DNA of 64,000 bases, from contig NZ_CP031229.1 in NCBI RefSeq assembly GCF_003351765.1, positions 2,356,001 through 2,420,000 on the forward strand, read 5' to 3'. Every line of letters begins with the position of its first letter. The first letter of the stretch is position 1. This stretch comes from Ornithinimicrobium avium. GTDB lineage: Bacteria > Actinomycetota > Actinomycetes > Actinomycetales > Dermatophilaceae. Position numbers and translations under genes: made by a program. Positions 7,812-15,813 of the stretch are shown piece by piece. The notes below the pieces were generated by a model, which saw only the letters and a list, made by a program, of their open reading frames with translations, was not told the DNA's origin and searched no databases.

Positions 7812-9716
7812 TCAGCGCACGACCTCGCGCAGCCGGCCGTCGACGCGGCGCGTCCACCCGCGGGTGTCCAGGTGCTCGAGCAGCGGGACCGCCACGCGAC
7901 GGGTCGTCCCGAGTGCCTGCCGCGCGGCGCTCAGCGTGAACGGCTGCTCCAGCGCCGCCAGCTCCCGCATGGCGCGAGCGGGCCCGTCGGGCAGCAGCAC
8001 GATGTCGTCGGTCACGCGCAGGAGCCGGCCCAGGCGCGCGGCGGCCGCGAGCTCGGCAGGACCGAGCCCGAGCCGGGCGAGGTCCTCGCGCTCCGGTGCC
8101 GCGAACGGATCCTGCCTCAGGCGTCGCTCCACCTGGGCCACACCCGCCTCGGCGGCGCCGAGCCCGGCAGCCCCGCGCGGGTGCACCCGGCCACCGTCCA
8201 CGGCGAGGTCCGCCAGCTCGACGGCCGCCCGGACCAGGGCTCCTCCCGGCGGCGCGAGGTCCGGCGCCAGCGTGCCCCCGGCAGCGGCCGCCCGCAGGTG
8301 AGGTGGCAGGTCGAGCAGGTGCACCGCCTCGGCGACGGGCACGCCGGCGCTGAGGGGGTGCTCCTTTCGGTGGCCGCGCACGCCGCCCGCCAGCCGGTCG
8401 GCCCAGGCACGCAGGGCGTCCTCGTCCACCCACCAGCCGCCGACGTGCACGGCCGAGGTCGGCCGGCCCAGTCCGAGACGCCGCAGGACGTCCGGGTGCT
8501 CGGCCGACCGCGAGCGCACCCGCAGGTCGGCCAGGCCCCGGCTCACGGCGCGGGACCCTGCGTCCTCCCCGGTGGTCGTGGCCGCAGCCAGGTCCTCGGC
8601 GCGGTGGCGGGCGGCACCGCGGCGCCGCAGCGGCAGCGGGTCGACGTCGAGGACGCGCAGGGCCCAGACCCGACGGCTGCCCGGGTCGCGCAGGACCGCG
8701 CGGTCCCCGACCCGCCACGGCAGGTCTTCCGGGAGGGTGAGCCGCGCGTGCGCGTCGCCGAGCGGTCGGCACCGGACCGGCTGGTCGGCCGTGCCGACGT
8801 GCAGGACCACCTGCTCGGGCGGCGTCCGGTCGTGGGCTGCTGCGCGCTGCACCCCTGCGGGGACGGCGACCCCCAGGTCCTCGGGCGTGAGCGCCACGTC
8901 GAGCACACGCGCCACGGCGAAGGCGCCCGGCGTCACCAGCACCGACCCGCGACCCACGTCGCCGGTCCCGGTACGGCGCAGGTTCGCCGCCACCCGGGAC
9001 ACCGGGCCGACCACCTCGTGCGCAACGTCGCCGCTGTGCAGACCGCGGACGACCACCTCCCGCCGCCCGCCCGCCGGCAGCAGCTCCAGCACGTCCCCGG
9101 TATGCAGCGTGCCCGCCCCCAGCGTCCCGGTCACCACGGTGCCGGACCCGGCGACGGTGAACGACCGGTCGCACCACAGCCGCACCGGCGCGCCGGCGTC
9201 CGGCTCCGGGAGCCGGGCCACCAGCTCGGCGAGCGCGACGCGCAGCCCGTCCATTCCCTGCCCGGTCCGGGCCGAGACGGTGCACGACGGCACCTCCAGC
9301 CCGGCCCCCGCGAGCCGGCGTGCCGCCTCGGCCCCGACCTGCGCGGACCGCTGCGGGTCGGCGAGGTCCGCGCGGGTGAGGACGAGCAGCCCGTCGGTGA
9401 TGCCGAGCGCCCGCACGACCGCGAGGTGCTCGGTGCTCTGCGCCTGCCAGCCCTGGTCGGCGGCCACCACGAAGAGCACCGCCGGCGCCGGGCCCAGCCC
9501 CGCCAGCGTGGTGCCGACGAACCGCTGGTGCCCCGGCACGTCGACGAGCGCCACCTCGGCGCCGCCCGGCAGGCTGGTCCACGCGAAGCCGAGCTCGATC
9601 GTCAGGCCCCTGGCCCTCTCCGCGGCGAGCCGGTCCGGGTCGCGCCCGGTGAGCGCCCGCACCAGGGCCGACTTGCCGTGGTCGACGTGCCCGGCGGTGG
9701 CCAGGACCCGCCTCAC
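7812..9716 (-). CDS. selB: selenocysteine-specific elongation factor SelB
   Basis: SelB (634 residues) brings selenocysteyl-tRNA to the ribosome at UGA codons marked by a SECIS hairpin. The N-terminus carries the GTPase P-loop AGHVDHGKSALVRALTG and the G3 motif DVPGHQRF. The C-terminal half holds the winged-helix repeats that bind the SECIS RNA, ending with VPLLEHLDTRGWTRRVDG. The GTG start overlaps the selA stop (GTGA), so translation is coupled. It works with selA, selC and selD next door to make the formate dehydrogenase encoded at 15813-19157. Confidence 0.96.
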   Translation of the reverse strand: MRRVLATAGHVDHGKSALVRALTGRDPDRLAAERARGLTIELGFAWTSLPGGAEVALVDVPGHQRFVGTTLAGLGPAPAVLFVVAADQGWQAQSTEHLAVVRALGITDGLLVLTRADLADPQRSAQVGAEAARRLAGAGLEVPSCTVSARTGQGMDGLRVALAELVARLPEPDAGAPVRLWCDRSFTVAGSGTVVTGTLGAGTLHTGDVLELLPAGGRREVVVRGLHSGDVAHEVVGPVSRVAANLRRTGTGDVGRGSVLVTPGAFAVARVLDVALTPEDLGVAVPAGVQRAAAHDRTPPEQVVLHVGTADQPVRCRPLGDAHARLTLPEDLPWRVGDRAVLRDPGSRRVWALRVLDVDPLPLRRRGAARHRAEDLAAATTTGEDAGSRAVSRGLADLRVRSRSAEHPDVLRRLGLGRPTSAVHVGGWWVDEDALRAWADRLAGGVRGHRKEHPLSAGVPVAEAVHLLDLPPHLRAAAAGGTLAPDLAPPGGALVRAAVELADLAVDGGRVHPRGAAGLGAAEAGVAQVERRLRQDPFAAPEREDLARLGLGPAELAAAARLGRLLRVTDDIVLLPDGPARAMRELAALEQPFTLSAARQALGTTRRVAVPLLEHLDTRGWTRRVDGRLREVVR

Positions 9717-11047
9717 GGCGTCCGGCCCTCCGTCGCCTCGTCCAGCGCGGCGCGCAACGCGGCGAGCAGGTCGTCCTCCCGGTCCTCGGGTATGCAGCGC
9801 ACGTCCACCAGTCCGCGCCCGCCCTCGACGCGGGCGAGCACGACCGGCAGACCGTGCGCCGGTTCTCGCAGCCGGACCACCGCCTCGACGGGCAGCTCGA
9901 CCGCCCAGCCGGGCAGCGGCATACCCGGGGCGCCCCCGCCCCCGACCCGCCCGGTCACCGGCACGACCTCGCGGCCGAGCGCGGTGGCGAGCCGCTCGAC
10001 CCGGGGACGCAGCTCGTCCGCCGTGGCGTGCACCGCGTCGCGGACCGGGGTGGAGGGCGCGCGGACGCTGGCCTCGAGAGCCGCGAGGGTGAGCTTGTCG
10101 ACGCGCAGCGAGCGGGCCAGCGGGTGCCGGCGCAGCCGCCGGACCGCGTCCTCCTCGCCCAGGACCAGGCCGGCCTGCGGGCCGCCGAGCAGCTTGTCGC
10201 CGCTGGCCGTCACGACCGTGGCGCCGTCGCGCAGGGCGGTCCCCGCGTCCGGTTCGTCGCGGAGCACCGGGTCGGGCGCCAGCAGCCCGGAGCCGATGTC
10301 GGCGACGAGGGGAACACGGCTCCCGTCCGGGCGGCGCAGGTCGCGCAGCTCGGGCAGACCGACCGCGCAGACGAAGCCCTCGACCCGGAAGTTGCTCGGG
10401 TGCACCTTGAGCACGCACCCCGTGTCCGGCCCGACCGCGTCGGCGTAGTCCTGCGGGTGCGTGCGGTTGGTGGTCCCGACCTCGCGCAGCCGGGCACCGG
10501 TGGAGGCGACGAGGTCCGGCAGTCGGAACCCGTCGCCGATCTCGACCATCTCGCCGCGCGAGACGACGACCTCCCGGCCGGCGGCGAGGGCGGTGGTGGC
10601 CAGCACGAGCGCGGCGGCGCCGTTGTTGACGACCAGCGCGTCCCCGGCGCCGGGCACCGCCTCGAGGAGCGCCGCGCGTGCGCCCTGCCCGCGGGGCCCG
10701 CGCCCTCCCGTGCCCAGGTCGAGCTCGACGTCGCAGTAGCCGGCGGCCTCCACCACGGCCTCGACGGCAGCCGGGGACAGCGGTGCCCGGCCGAGGTTGG
10801 TGTGCACGACGACGCCGGTGGCGTTGAGCACGGGCGTCAGGGTCGAGGCCCGGCGGGGAAGCGCCGCGAGCGCGGCGGCGGCGACCTCGTCCGGGCCGAT
10901 CTCGCCGCGCCGCGCCCGGTCCTGCGCGTCGGTCACGGCGGCCCGGACCGGCGGGCGGCCCAGCCGGGCGGCCGCTGCGGCGAGGGGCGGCTCGGCTAGG
11001 AGCGCGTCGGTGCGCGGGATGGCCCGGCGCGGGTCGTCCTGGCTCAC
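9713..11047 (-). CDS. selA: L-seryl-tRNA(Sec) selenium transferase SelA
   Basis: SelA (444 residues) is the PLP enzyme that converts seryl-tRNA(Sec) to selenocysteyl-tRNA(Sec) using selenophosphate. The PLP lysine is Lys285 in TASGDKLLGGPQAG. Other family marks are LNATGVVVHTNLGRAPLS and LVVNNGAAALVL. The GTG start (VSQDDPRR) sits 35 bases after the 3' end of selC, so selC, selA and selB are likely one transcription unit from the palindromic promoter at 11182-11212. A GGGAG sequence lies upstream of the start. Confidence 0.96.
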   Translation of the reverse strand: MSQDDPRRAIPRTDALLAEPPLAAAAARLGRPPVRAAVTDAQDRARRGEIGPDEVAAAALAALPRRASTLTPVLNATGVVVHTNLGRAPLSPAAVEAVVEAAGYCDVELDLGTGGRGPRGQGARAALLEAVPGAGDALVVNNGAAALVLATTALAAGREVVVSRGEMVEIGDGFRLPDLVASTGARLREVGTTNRTHPQDYADAVGPDTGCVLKVHPSNFRVEGFVCAVGLPELRDLRRPDGSRVPLVADIGSGLLAPDPVLRDEPDAGTALRDGATVVTASGDKLLGGPQAGLVLGEEDAVRRLRRHPLARSLRVDKLTLAALEASVRAPSTPVRDAVHATADELRPRVERLATALGREVVPVTGRVGGGGAPGMPLPGWAVELPVEAVVRLREPAHGLPVVLARVEGGRGLVDVRCIPEDREDDLLAALRAALDEATEGRTP

Positions 11048-11081
11048 CCTCGTGCTCCCTTCTGCTCCCGGCGGGGACGTG

Positions 11082-11177
11082 TGGCGGAGGTGGACGGGAA
11101 TCGAACCCGCCAGGCCGAGATGCTCGGCCTCACCGGTGTTGAAGACCGGGGGGCCCACCAGGAACCCAGACACCTCC
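11082..11177 (-). tRNA. selC: tRNA-Sec (UCA anticodon)
   Basis: The minus-strand sequence folds as a selenocysteine tRNA: acceptor GGAGGTG pairs with CACCTCC, followed by G and an encoded CCA. The anticodon TCA is at 11142-11140 inside a CGGT...ACCG stem. There is a long variable arm (GAGGCCGAG...CTCGGCCT) and a T arm with GGTTCGATTCC. At 96 bases it is far longer than ordinary tRNAs, as expected. The TANNNT box of the adjoining palindrome lies seven bases upstream of the mature 5' end, so little or no 5' trimming may be needed. Confidence 0.96.
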
Positions 11178-11181
11178 AGGG

Positions 11182-11212
11182 CCCACCCTAGACAGCCGGT
11201 GTCTAGGGTGGG
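11182..11212. promoter_or_regulatory. palindromic divergent promoter for selC-selA-selB and selD
   Basis: CCCACCCTAGACA (11182-11194) and its exact complement TGTCTAGGGTGGG (11200-11212) are separated by five bases. Each arm contains TAGGGT, a TANNNT -10 box, pointing outward. The plus-strand box (11204-11209) lies six bases before the selD ATG, predicting a leaderless mRNA. The minus-strand box (11190-11185) lies seven bases before the 5' end of tRNA-Sec. Confidence 0.65.
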
Positions 11213-11215
11213 GCC

Positions 11216-12223
11216 ATGCACCCCGTGCGACTCACGCAGCTGGCCCGTGGCGGCGGGTGCGCCTGCAAGATCCCCGCCGGCGAGCTCGAGCAGCTCGTGT
11301 CCGGTCTCCGGCTCGACCCGGGCGCCCACCACGACCACGTCCTCGTCGGGCTGGACGACGGCGACGACGCCGCAGCGGTCCGGATCGAGGGCGGGGTGGC
11401 GCTGCTCTCCACCGCCGACTTCTTCACGCCGATGGTCGACGACCCCTACGACTGGGGGCGGATCGCCGCGGCCAACGCGCTGTCGGACGTCTACGCGATG
11501 GGCGGCACGCCGGTCGTCGCGATCAACCTCGTCGGCTGGCCCCGGGACGTCCTGGGCACCGACCTGCTCCAGCAGGTGCTGCAGGGCGGGCTCGACGTGG
11601 CCACCGCCGCCGGCTGCCCGGTCCTGGGCGGGCACAGCATCGACGCGCCGGAGCCGCTCTACGGGATGGCGGTCACCGGCACCGCGGACCCTGCGCGGCT
11701 GATGCGCAACGACGCGGCAGCGGCGGGCCTGCCGATCAGCCTCACCAAGCCGCTCGGCGTGGGGATCCTCAACAACCGCGCCAAGGCGACCGGCAGGACC
11801 AGCGCGGAGGCGGTCGAGAGCATGACCGCGCTCAACGCGGACGCCGCACGGGCCGCGCTTGACGCCGGCGTCGTGGCCGCGACCGACGTGACCGGCTTCG
11901 GCCTGCTTGGGCACCTGTTCAAGATGTGCCGGGCCTCCGGCGTCGCCGCCCGGGTAGAGGCCGCGGCGGCCCCCTACCTGCCGGGTGCGCGCGAGGCGCT
12001 GGCCGCCGGGCACGTCCCTGGTGGGTCCCGGCGCAACCTGGACTGGGTGCGCCCCCACCTGGCCAGCGGCCCGGGGATCGGCGAGGACGATCTCCTCCTG
12101 CTCGCGGACGCCCAGACGTCCGGCGGGCTCCTCGTCGTCGGCGAGGTGCCCGGCGCGCCCGTGGTCGGACGGACGCTGCCGGCCGGGGAGCTCGGCGACG
12201 GGGTGCTCATCGAGGTCGTCTGA
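11216..12223 (+). CDS. selD: selenophosphate synthetase SelD
   Basis: SelD (335 residues) makes selenophosphate from selenide and ATP, the selenium donor for SelA. The glycine-rich N-terminal loop reads RGGGCACKIP, so the catalytic residue is Cys17 with Lys18, not selenocysteine. The ATP-binding segment VGLDDGDDAAAVR and the TDVTGFGLLGHL motif are present. It is transcribed divergently from selC-selA-selB from a shared palindrome, with a likely leaderless start. Downstream is a palindrome and then a convergent transporter gene. Confidence 0.96.
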   Translation: MHPVRLTQLARGGGCACKIPAGELEQLVSGLRLDPGAHHDHVLVGLDDGDDAAAVRIEGGVALLSTADFFTPMVDDPYDWGRIAAANALSDVYAMGGTPVVAINLVGWPRDVLGTDLLQQVLQGGLDVATAAGCPVLGGHSIDAPEPLYGMAVTGTADPARLMRNDAAAAGLPISLTKPLGVGILNNRAKATGRTSAEAVESMTALNADAARAALDAGVVAATDVTGFGLLGHLFKMCRASGVAARVEAAAAPYLPGAREALAAGHVPGGSRRNLDWVRPHLASGPGIGEDDLLLLADAQTSGGLLVVGEVPGAPVVGRTLPAGELGDGVLIEVV

Positions 12224-12226
12224 GGC

Positions 12227-12298
12227 GACCTGTGCACCCAGAAACGACGTGTGCACGAGTTGTATCCCCTGCACATGTCATTTTGTGGTGCACAGGTC
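12227..12298. repeat. long-loop intergenic palindrome between selD and the OFA transporter gene
   Basis: GACCTGTGCACC at 12227-12238 is exactly complementary to GGTGCACAGGTC at 12287-12298, with a 48-base interior that contains further GTGCAC and CTGCAC half-sites. The sequence right after repeats CACAGGTCCAGGGGGG twice. It lies between two convergent genes and may act as a two-way terminator. Its layout resembles the palindromes at 35504 and 52083. Confidence 0.55.
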
Positions 12299-12347
12299 CA
12301 GGGGGGCACAGGTCCAGGGGGGCGCCGTGGCCTTCCCGCGCCGGTGG

Positions 12348-13625
12348 CTACCTCTGCGGCCCTCGCAGGTGCGCAGGCCGTCGGGTGAGGATCGGCACCA
12401 GGACGCCGACCAGCGCCAGGACGCCCATCACCGTGAAGCCCAGCGTGTAGTTGCCCTCGTCGCCGACCAGCCAGGAGATGAGCAACGGGCCGGCGACGCC
12501 GCCGATGGACCAGCCGAGGAGCATCAGCCCGTAGATCGCACCGGAGTGCCGCAGCCCGAAGAAGCTGGTGGCCGAGGCCGGCAGGGTGCCGAACGCCCCG
12601 CCGTAGCAGAGGTAGATCACCGCCGCGAGGACGTAGAACGGCGCCGCGCCGTGCACGTGCGGGATGGCGACGAGCGCCAGACCCTGGAGCGCCAGGATGG
12701 CGATCAGGGTCTGCCGGCGGCCGATCCGGTCCGACAGCGCCGCCCACACGATCCGCCCGGCCCCGTTGAACAGGCCCATCACCCCGACGAGCGTGGCGGC
12801 GCCGACGGCGGACAGGCCCGCGACGTCGCTCGCGGCCCCGGCCGCTAGGGAGATGAACGCGATGCCGGCGGTCACCGACACGGTGAGGATGAGGGTGAGC
12901 AGGTACCACTGCGGCATGCGCAGCGCCTCCGACGGCGTGAACTCCACCACGTCGTCCTCCGGTACGGCGCCCTCGGCCGTCGCCTCCTCCTCCCGCTGCG
13001 TGCGCGCTTCCGTCGCGACCGTCCAGCCCTGGGGCGGGTCGCGGAAGACCGAGGCGCCGAGCAGCCCGGCGACGAGGTAGGCAAGACCCAGCCACAGGAA
13101 CACCTTCGTGGGGTAGCGCTGGTAGTCCGCGCTGCTGTCGATGAGCGCCTGCGCCAGCGGCGAGGTGATGACCGCGCCGAACCCGAAGCCACCCACGGCG
13201 ATGCCGGTGATCAGGCCGCGCCGGTCCGGGAACCACTTCTGCAGCATGGCGATCGGCACGATGTAGGCCAGCCCCAGGCCGAAGCCGCCGAGCACGCCGT
13301 AGCCGAGGACCAGCAGCCACAGGTCGCCGGCGTCGCGGGCGAAGCTGGCCAGGACGATCCCGACCGCGTAGACGACCACGCCGGCCAGCGCCACCGGACG
13401 CGGGCCGCGCCGGTCCTGCAGCCGGCCGCCGAGGAAGGTGCCGACGAAGATCATCCCGATCGCGACCTCGAACGGGACGGTGGCCTGGACCGTCGACAGC
13501 TCGAAGGCCGACGGGTCGGCCAGGATCGCCTTGCTGAAGGTGCTCCACGCGTAGGCCGCGCCGATCACCAGCTGGACCAGGACGCCACCCGCGAGGATGA
13601 CCCAGCGGTTCGGCGTCGGCCTCAC
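12348..13625 (-). CDS. OFA-family MFS transporter (oxalate/formate antiporter-like)
   Basis: This 425-residue major facilitator has twelve hydrophobic segments and matches the oxalate:formate antiporter (OFA) group. It begins RWVILAGGVLVQLVIGAAYAW and has the GGRLQDRRGPRP loop. The GTG start overlaps the nrfD-like stop by four bases, so it is the last gene of the formate dehydrogenase operon. Formate uptake or formate/monocarboxylate exchange is therefore the likely job; L-lactate or another acid remains possible, since OFA members vary. Confidence 0.85.
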   Translation of the reverse strand: MRPTPNRWVILAGGVLVQLVIGAAYAWSTFSKAILADPSAFELSTVQATVPFEVAIGMIFVGTFLGGRLQDRRGPRPVALAGVVVYAVGIVLASFARDAGDLWLLVLGYGVLGGFGLGLAYIVPIAMLQKWFPDRRGLITGIAVGGFGFGAVITSPLAQALIDSSADYQRYPTKVFLWLGLAYLVAGLLGASVFRDPPQGWTVATEARTQREEEATAEGAVPEDDVVEFTPSEALRMPQWYLLTLILTVSVTAGIAFISLAAGAASDVAGLSAVGAATLVGVMGLFNGAGRIVWAALSDRIGRRQTLIAILALQGLALVAIPHVHGAAPFYVLAAVIYLCYGGAFGTLPASATSFFGLRHSGAIYGLMLLGWSIGGVAGPLLISWLVGDEGNYTLGFTVMGVLALVGVLVPILTRRPAHLRGPQR

Positions 13626-14764
13626 CCGACGGTGACGATGCTGTCGTGCACGGTCCCCTCACGACGTCGCTGCTCCAGTCGCCGCTTCTGCGGGCCGACG
13701 GTGTAGCGAGGGTCCTTGGCCGACTCCATCCCGGCCTCGACGATACCGAAGCGGGTCAGCGCCGAGGCCGCGGCCAGCGCGATCCCGGAGGCCGCCGCCA
13801 GGAGTCGGCTGCGGCCCGAGACGAGCGCGCCGATCCCTCCGGCGACGGTGAGCGCCCTGGCGAGCCGCAGCTTGGTGCCGGCCGGCCCGGTCTCCAGCGG
13901 CTCGCCCAGCTCCAGGCCCTCCAGGTGCTCCTCGAGCAGGTGCATCGCCAGCAGGTCGGTGGCCGCCCCGGCGACCGCGAGCCGCCGGACGGGGCCGCTC
14001 TCGGCGGCCGGCGAGAGCACGAGCTGCACGCCGCTGGCCGCCATCGCCGCCGACGCGACGAAGACGTAGGGCAGCTGCGCCCGGCTCTCGAACCAGACAG
14101 GGGTGACGGTGTCGGACAGCAGCACCGCGGTGTAGGCCGCCAGCGGCGGACCGAAGAGCGCCTGGCCGACCGCGGCCGGGGCGTCCACGAGCGCGAGCCC
14201 GTCCTGGACCAGGGCGAGCACACCGCCCCGCGGCAGGGTGAGCGACCGGGCGACCTCGGAGGCCGTCGCCACGCCCGCGAACGCTGCATACCCGGACAGG
14301 ATCCAGGTGCCCACCGACATCGGCGAGGTGAGCTTGACGGTCCGCAGCATGTTGAGGAAGCGCTCGGGACGTCCGAGGTCGGCGACCAGCGCCGCGCCGC
14401 TCAGCGCCACCGTCGCGATCGCTGTGTAACGGCTGTTGCGCCGCAGGGTGTGCCGCCCGGTGGCGGACGCACCCGCGGCGATCAGCCCGGAGGCGCCGGC
14501 GATCCCGCCGACGAAGAGGTAGGCCGGGATCTCGTGCTTCCACGGCACCGGCTTGATGACCGCCTGGCCGTAGTAGTCGGAGAACTCGGCGTCCGGCACC
14601 GCGGGCGCCTCGCGCCGGCCGCCGCCGTCGCGGTTGAGCCAGCTGCGGCCGGCCCGGGCGACGTCACGCCCCGCCCCCGTCACCGCCCCGCGCACCGAGG
14701 ACCGCCGGCGACGCCGAGGACCGTCCTCGGGCGGTCGGTAGGAGTCGAAGGACGACGTCGTCAC
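13622..14764 (-). CDS. NrfD/PsrC-family membrane subunit of formate dehydrogenase
   Basis: This 380-residue protein has a polar N-terminus of about 75 residues followed by eight or more membrane segments of the NrfD/PsrC type (EIPAYLFVGGIAGASGLIAAG). NrfD subunits pass electrons from an iron-sulfur partner to the quinone pool and lack haem. The GTG start overlaps the iron-sulfur gene stop (GTGA) and its own stop overlaps the transporter gene. It should anchor the dehydrogenase to the cytoplasmic membrane, taking the place of a cytochrome b subunit. Confidence 0.9.
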   Translation of the reverse strand: MTTSSFDSYRPPEDGPRRRRRSSVRGAVTGAGRDVARAGRSWLNRDGGGRREAPAVPDAEFSDYYGQAVIKPVPWKHEIPAYLFVGGIAGASGLIAAGASATGRHTLRRNSRYTAIATVALSGAALVADLGRPERFLNMLRTVKLTSPMSVGTWILSGYAAFAGVATASEVARSLTLPRGGVLALVQDGLALVDAPAAVGQALFGPPLAAYTAVLLSDTVTPVWFESRAQLPYVFVASAAMAASGVQLVLSPAAESGPVRRLAVAGAATDLLAMHLLEEHLEGLELGEPLETGPAGTKLRLARALTVAGGIGALVSGRSRLLAAASGIALAAASALTRFGIVEAGMESAKDPRYTVGPQKRRLEQRRREGTVHDSIVTVG

Positions 14765-15813
14765 CGGCGCCTCCCCACGAAGGCGAGCGCCGCGGCGCCG
14801 AGGAGGCCCAGACCGGCGTAGCCGGCCTGGCGGAACATCTCAGGCAGCTTGGCGGTGGGCACGACCGGGTCCGGCGGCAGGCCGTAGACCTCGGGCTCGT
14901 CGAGCAGCAGGAAGACCGAGCCGGTGCCGCCCACGCCGTCCTCGTCGTTGGCGCCGTAGAGCCGCGCCTCGGTGAAGCCCTGGTCGTGCAGCTGCACGAC
15001 CCGGTCGTGGGCGAGGGAGACCATCTCCTCGCGCGTGCCGAACCGGATCGAGGTCGTGGGGCAGGTCTGCGCGCACGCGGGCTCCTGCCCGACGCTGAGC
15101 CGGTCGTAGCACAGCGTGCACTTCTGGGCCACGCCCACGTCCGGCACGTGACCGTCCTTGCGCACCGAGACCGCGGCGTCCGTGCGCCGCTCGATCACCC
15201 CGAAGGGGCACGCCCCGACGCAGTAGCCGCAGCCGTTGCAGATGTCGGCCTGGACCACCACGGTGCCGTGCTCGCTGCGGAACAGCGCGCCGGTGGGGCA
15301 GACGTCGAGGCAGCCGGCGTGCGTGCAGTGCTTGCACACGTCGGAGGACATCAGCCAGCGGAAGTCGGGCGTCGGGGCGCCGCCGAGCAGGTTCCTGATG
15401 TCCAGCCCGCCGTCACCCTCGTCGGGGAGGGTGGGTGGTACCGCGCCGACCGTGTCGCCGGTCCTCAGGGCGGAGGGCGCGGGAGCCGGGGCGCCGACCT
15501 GCGGCATACCCAGGTCGACGAGACGGCGGCCGGAGGCGCGGGCCTCCTCGATCCGGTCCTGGGACTGCTCGACGAAGGCGACGTGCCGCCAGGTGCTGGC
15601 ACCCAGGCCGCCGGTGTTGTCGTAGGAGTCGCCGCTGAGGTCCAGCCCGTCGAGCGGCAGGGCGTTCCACTCCTTGCAGGCGACCTCGCAGGCCTTGCAG
15701 CCGATGCAGATCGAGGTGTCGGTGAAGAAGCCCTTGCGCTCCTCGGGGGCGGACCACCCGGCGTCCCGCGCCGGGTCGGTCGGCCCGGCGAGCTGGCGTG
15801 CCAGATAACCCAT
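14761..15813 (-). CDS. formate dehydrogenase iron-sulfur subunit (FdhB-like)
   Basis: This 350-residue electron-transfer subunit has four cysteine clusters. The visible ones are CIGCKACEVACKEW, CKHCTHAGCLDVCPTGA, CNGCGYCVGACPFG and a cluster beginning CTLCYD and closing at CAQTCPTT, giving four [4Fe-4S] centres. An insertion of about 60 residues rich in Pro, Ala and Gly separates the first and second clusters. A single hydrophobic helix near the C-terminus (LGLLGAAALAF) could fix it to the membrane. The ATG shares a base with the fdhA stop (TGATG). It relays electrons from the FdhA molybdopterin site to the NrfD subunit. Confidence 0.93.
   Translation of the reverse strand: MGYLARQLAGPTDPARDAGWSAPEERKGFFTDTSICIGCKACEVACKEWNALPLDGLDLSGDSYDNTGGLGASTWRHVAFVEQSQDRIEEARASGRRLVDLGMPQVGAPAPAPSALRTGDTVGAVPPTLPDEGDGGLDIRNLLGGAPTPDFRWLMSSDVCKHCTHAGCLDVCPTGALFRSEHGTVVVQADICNGCGYCVGACPFGVIERRTDAAVSVRKDGHVPDVGVAQKCTLCYDRLSVGQEPACAQTCPTTSIRFGTREEMVSLAHDRVVQLHDQGFTEARLYGANDEDGVGGTGSVFLLLDEPEVYGLPPDPVVPTAKLPEMFRQAGYAGLGLLGAAALAFVGRRR

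Noticed and set aside
11216..12223. SelD as a selenoprotein
   Set aside because: The catalytic position is an ordinary cysteine codon in GGGCACK, with no in-frame TGA.
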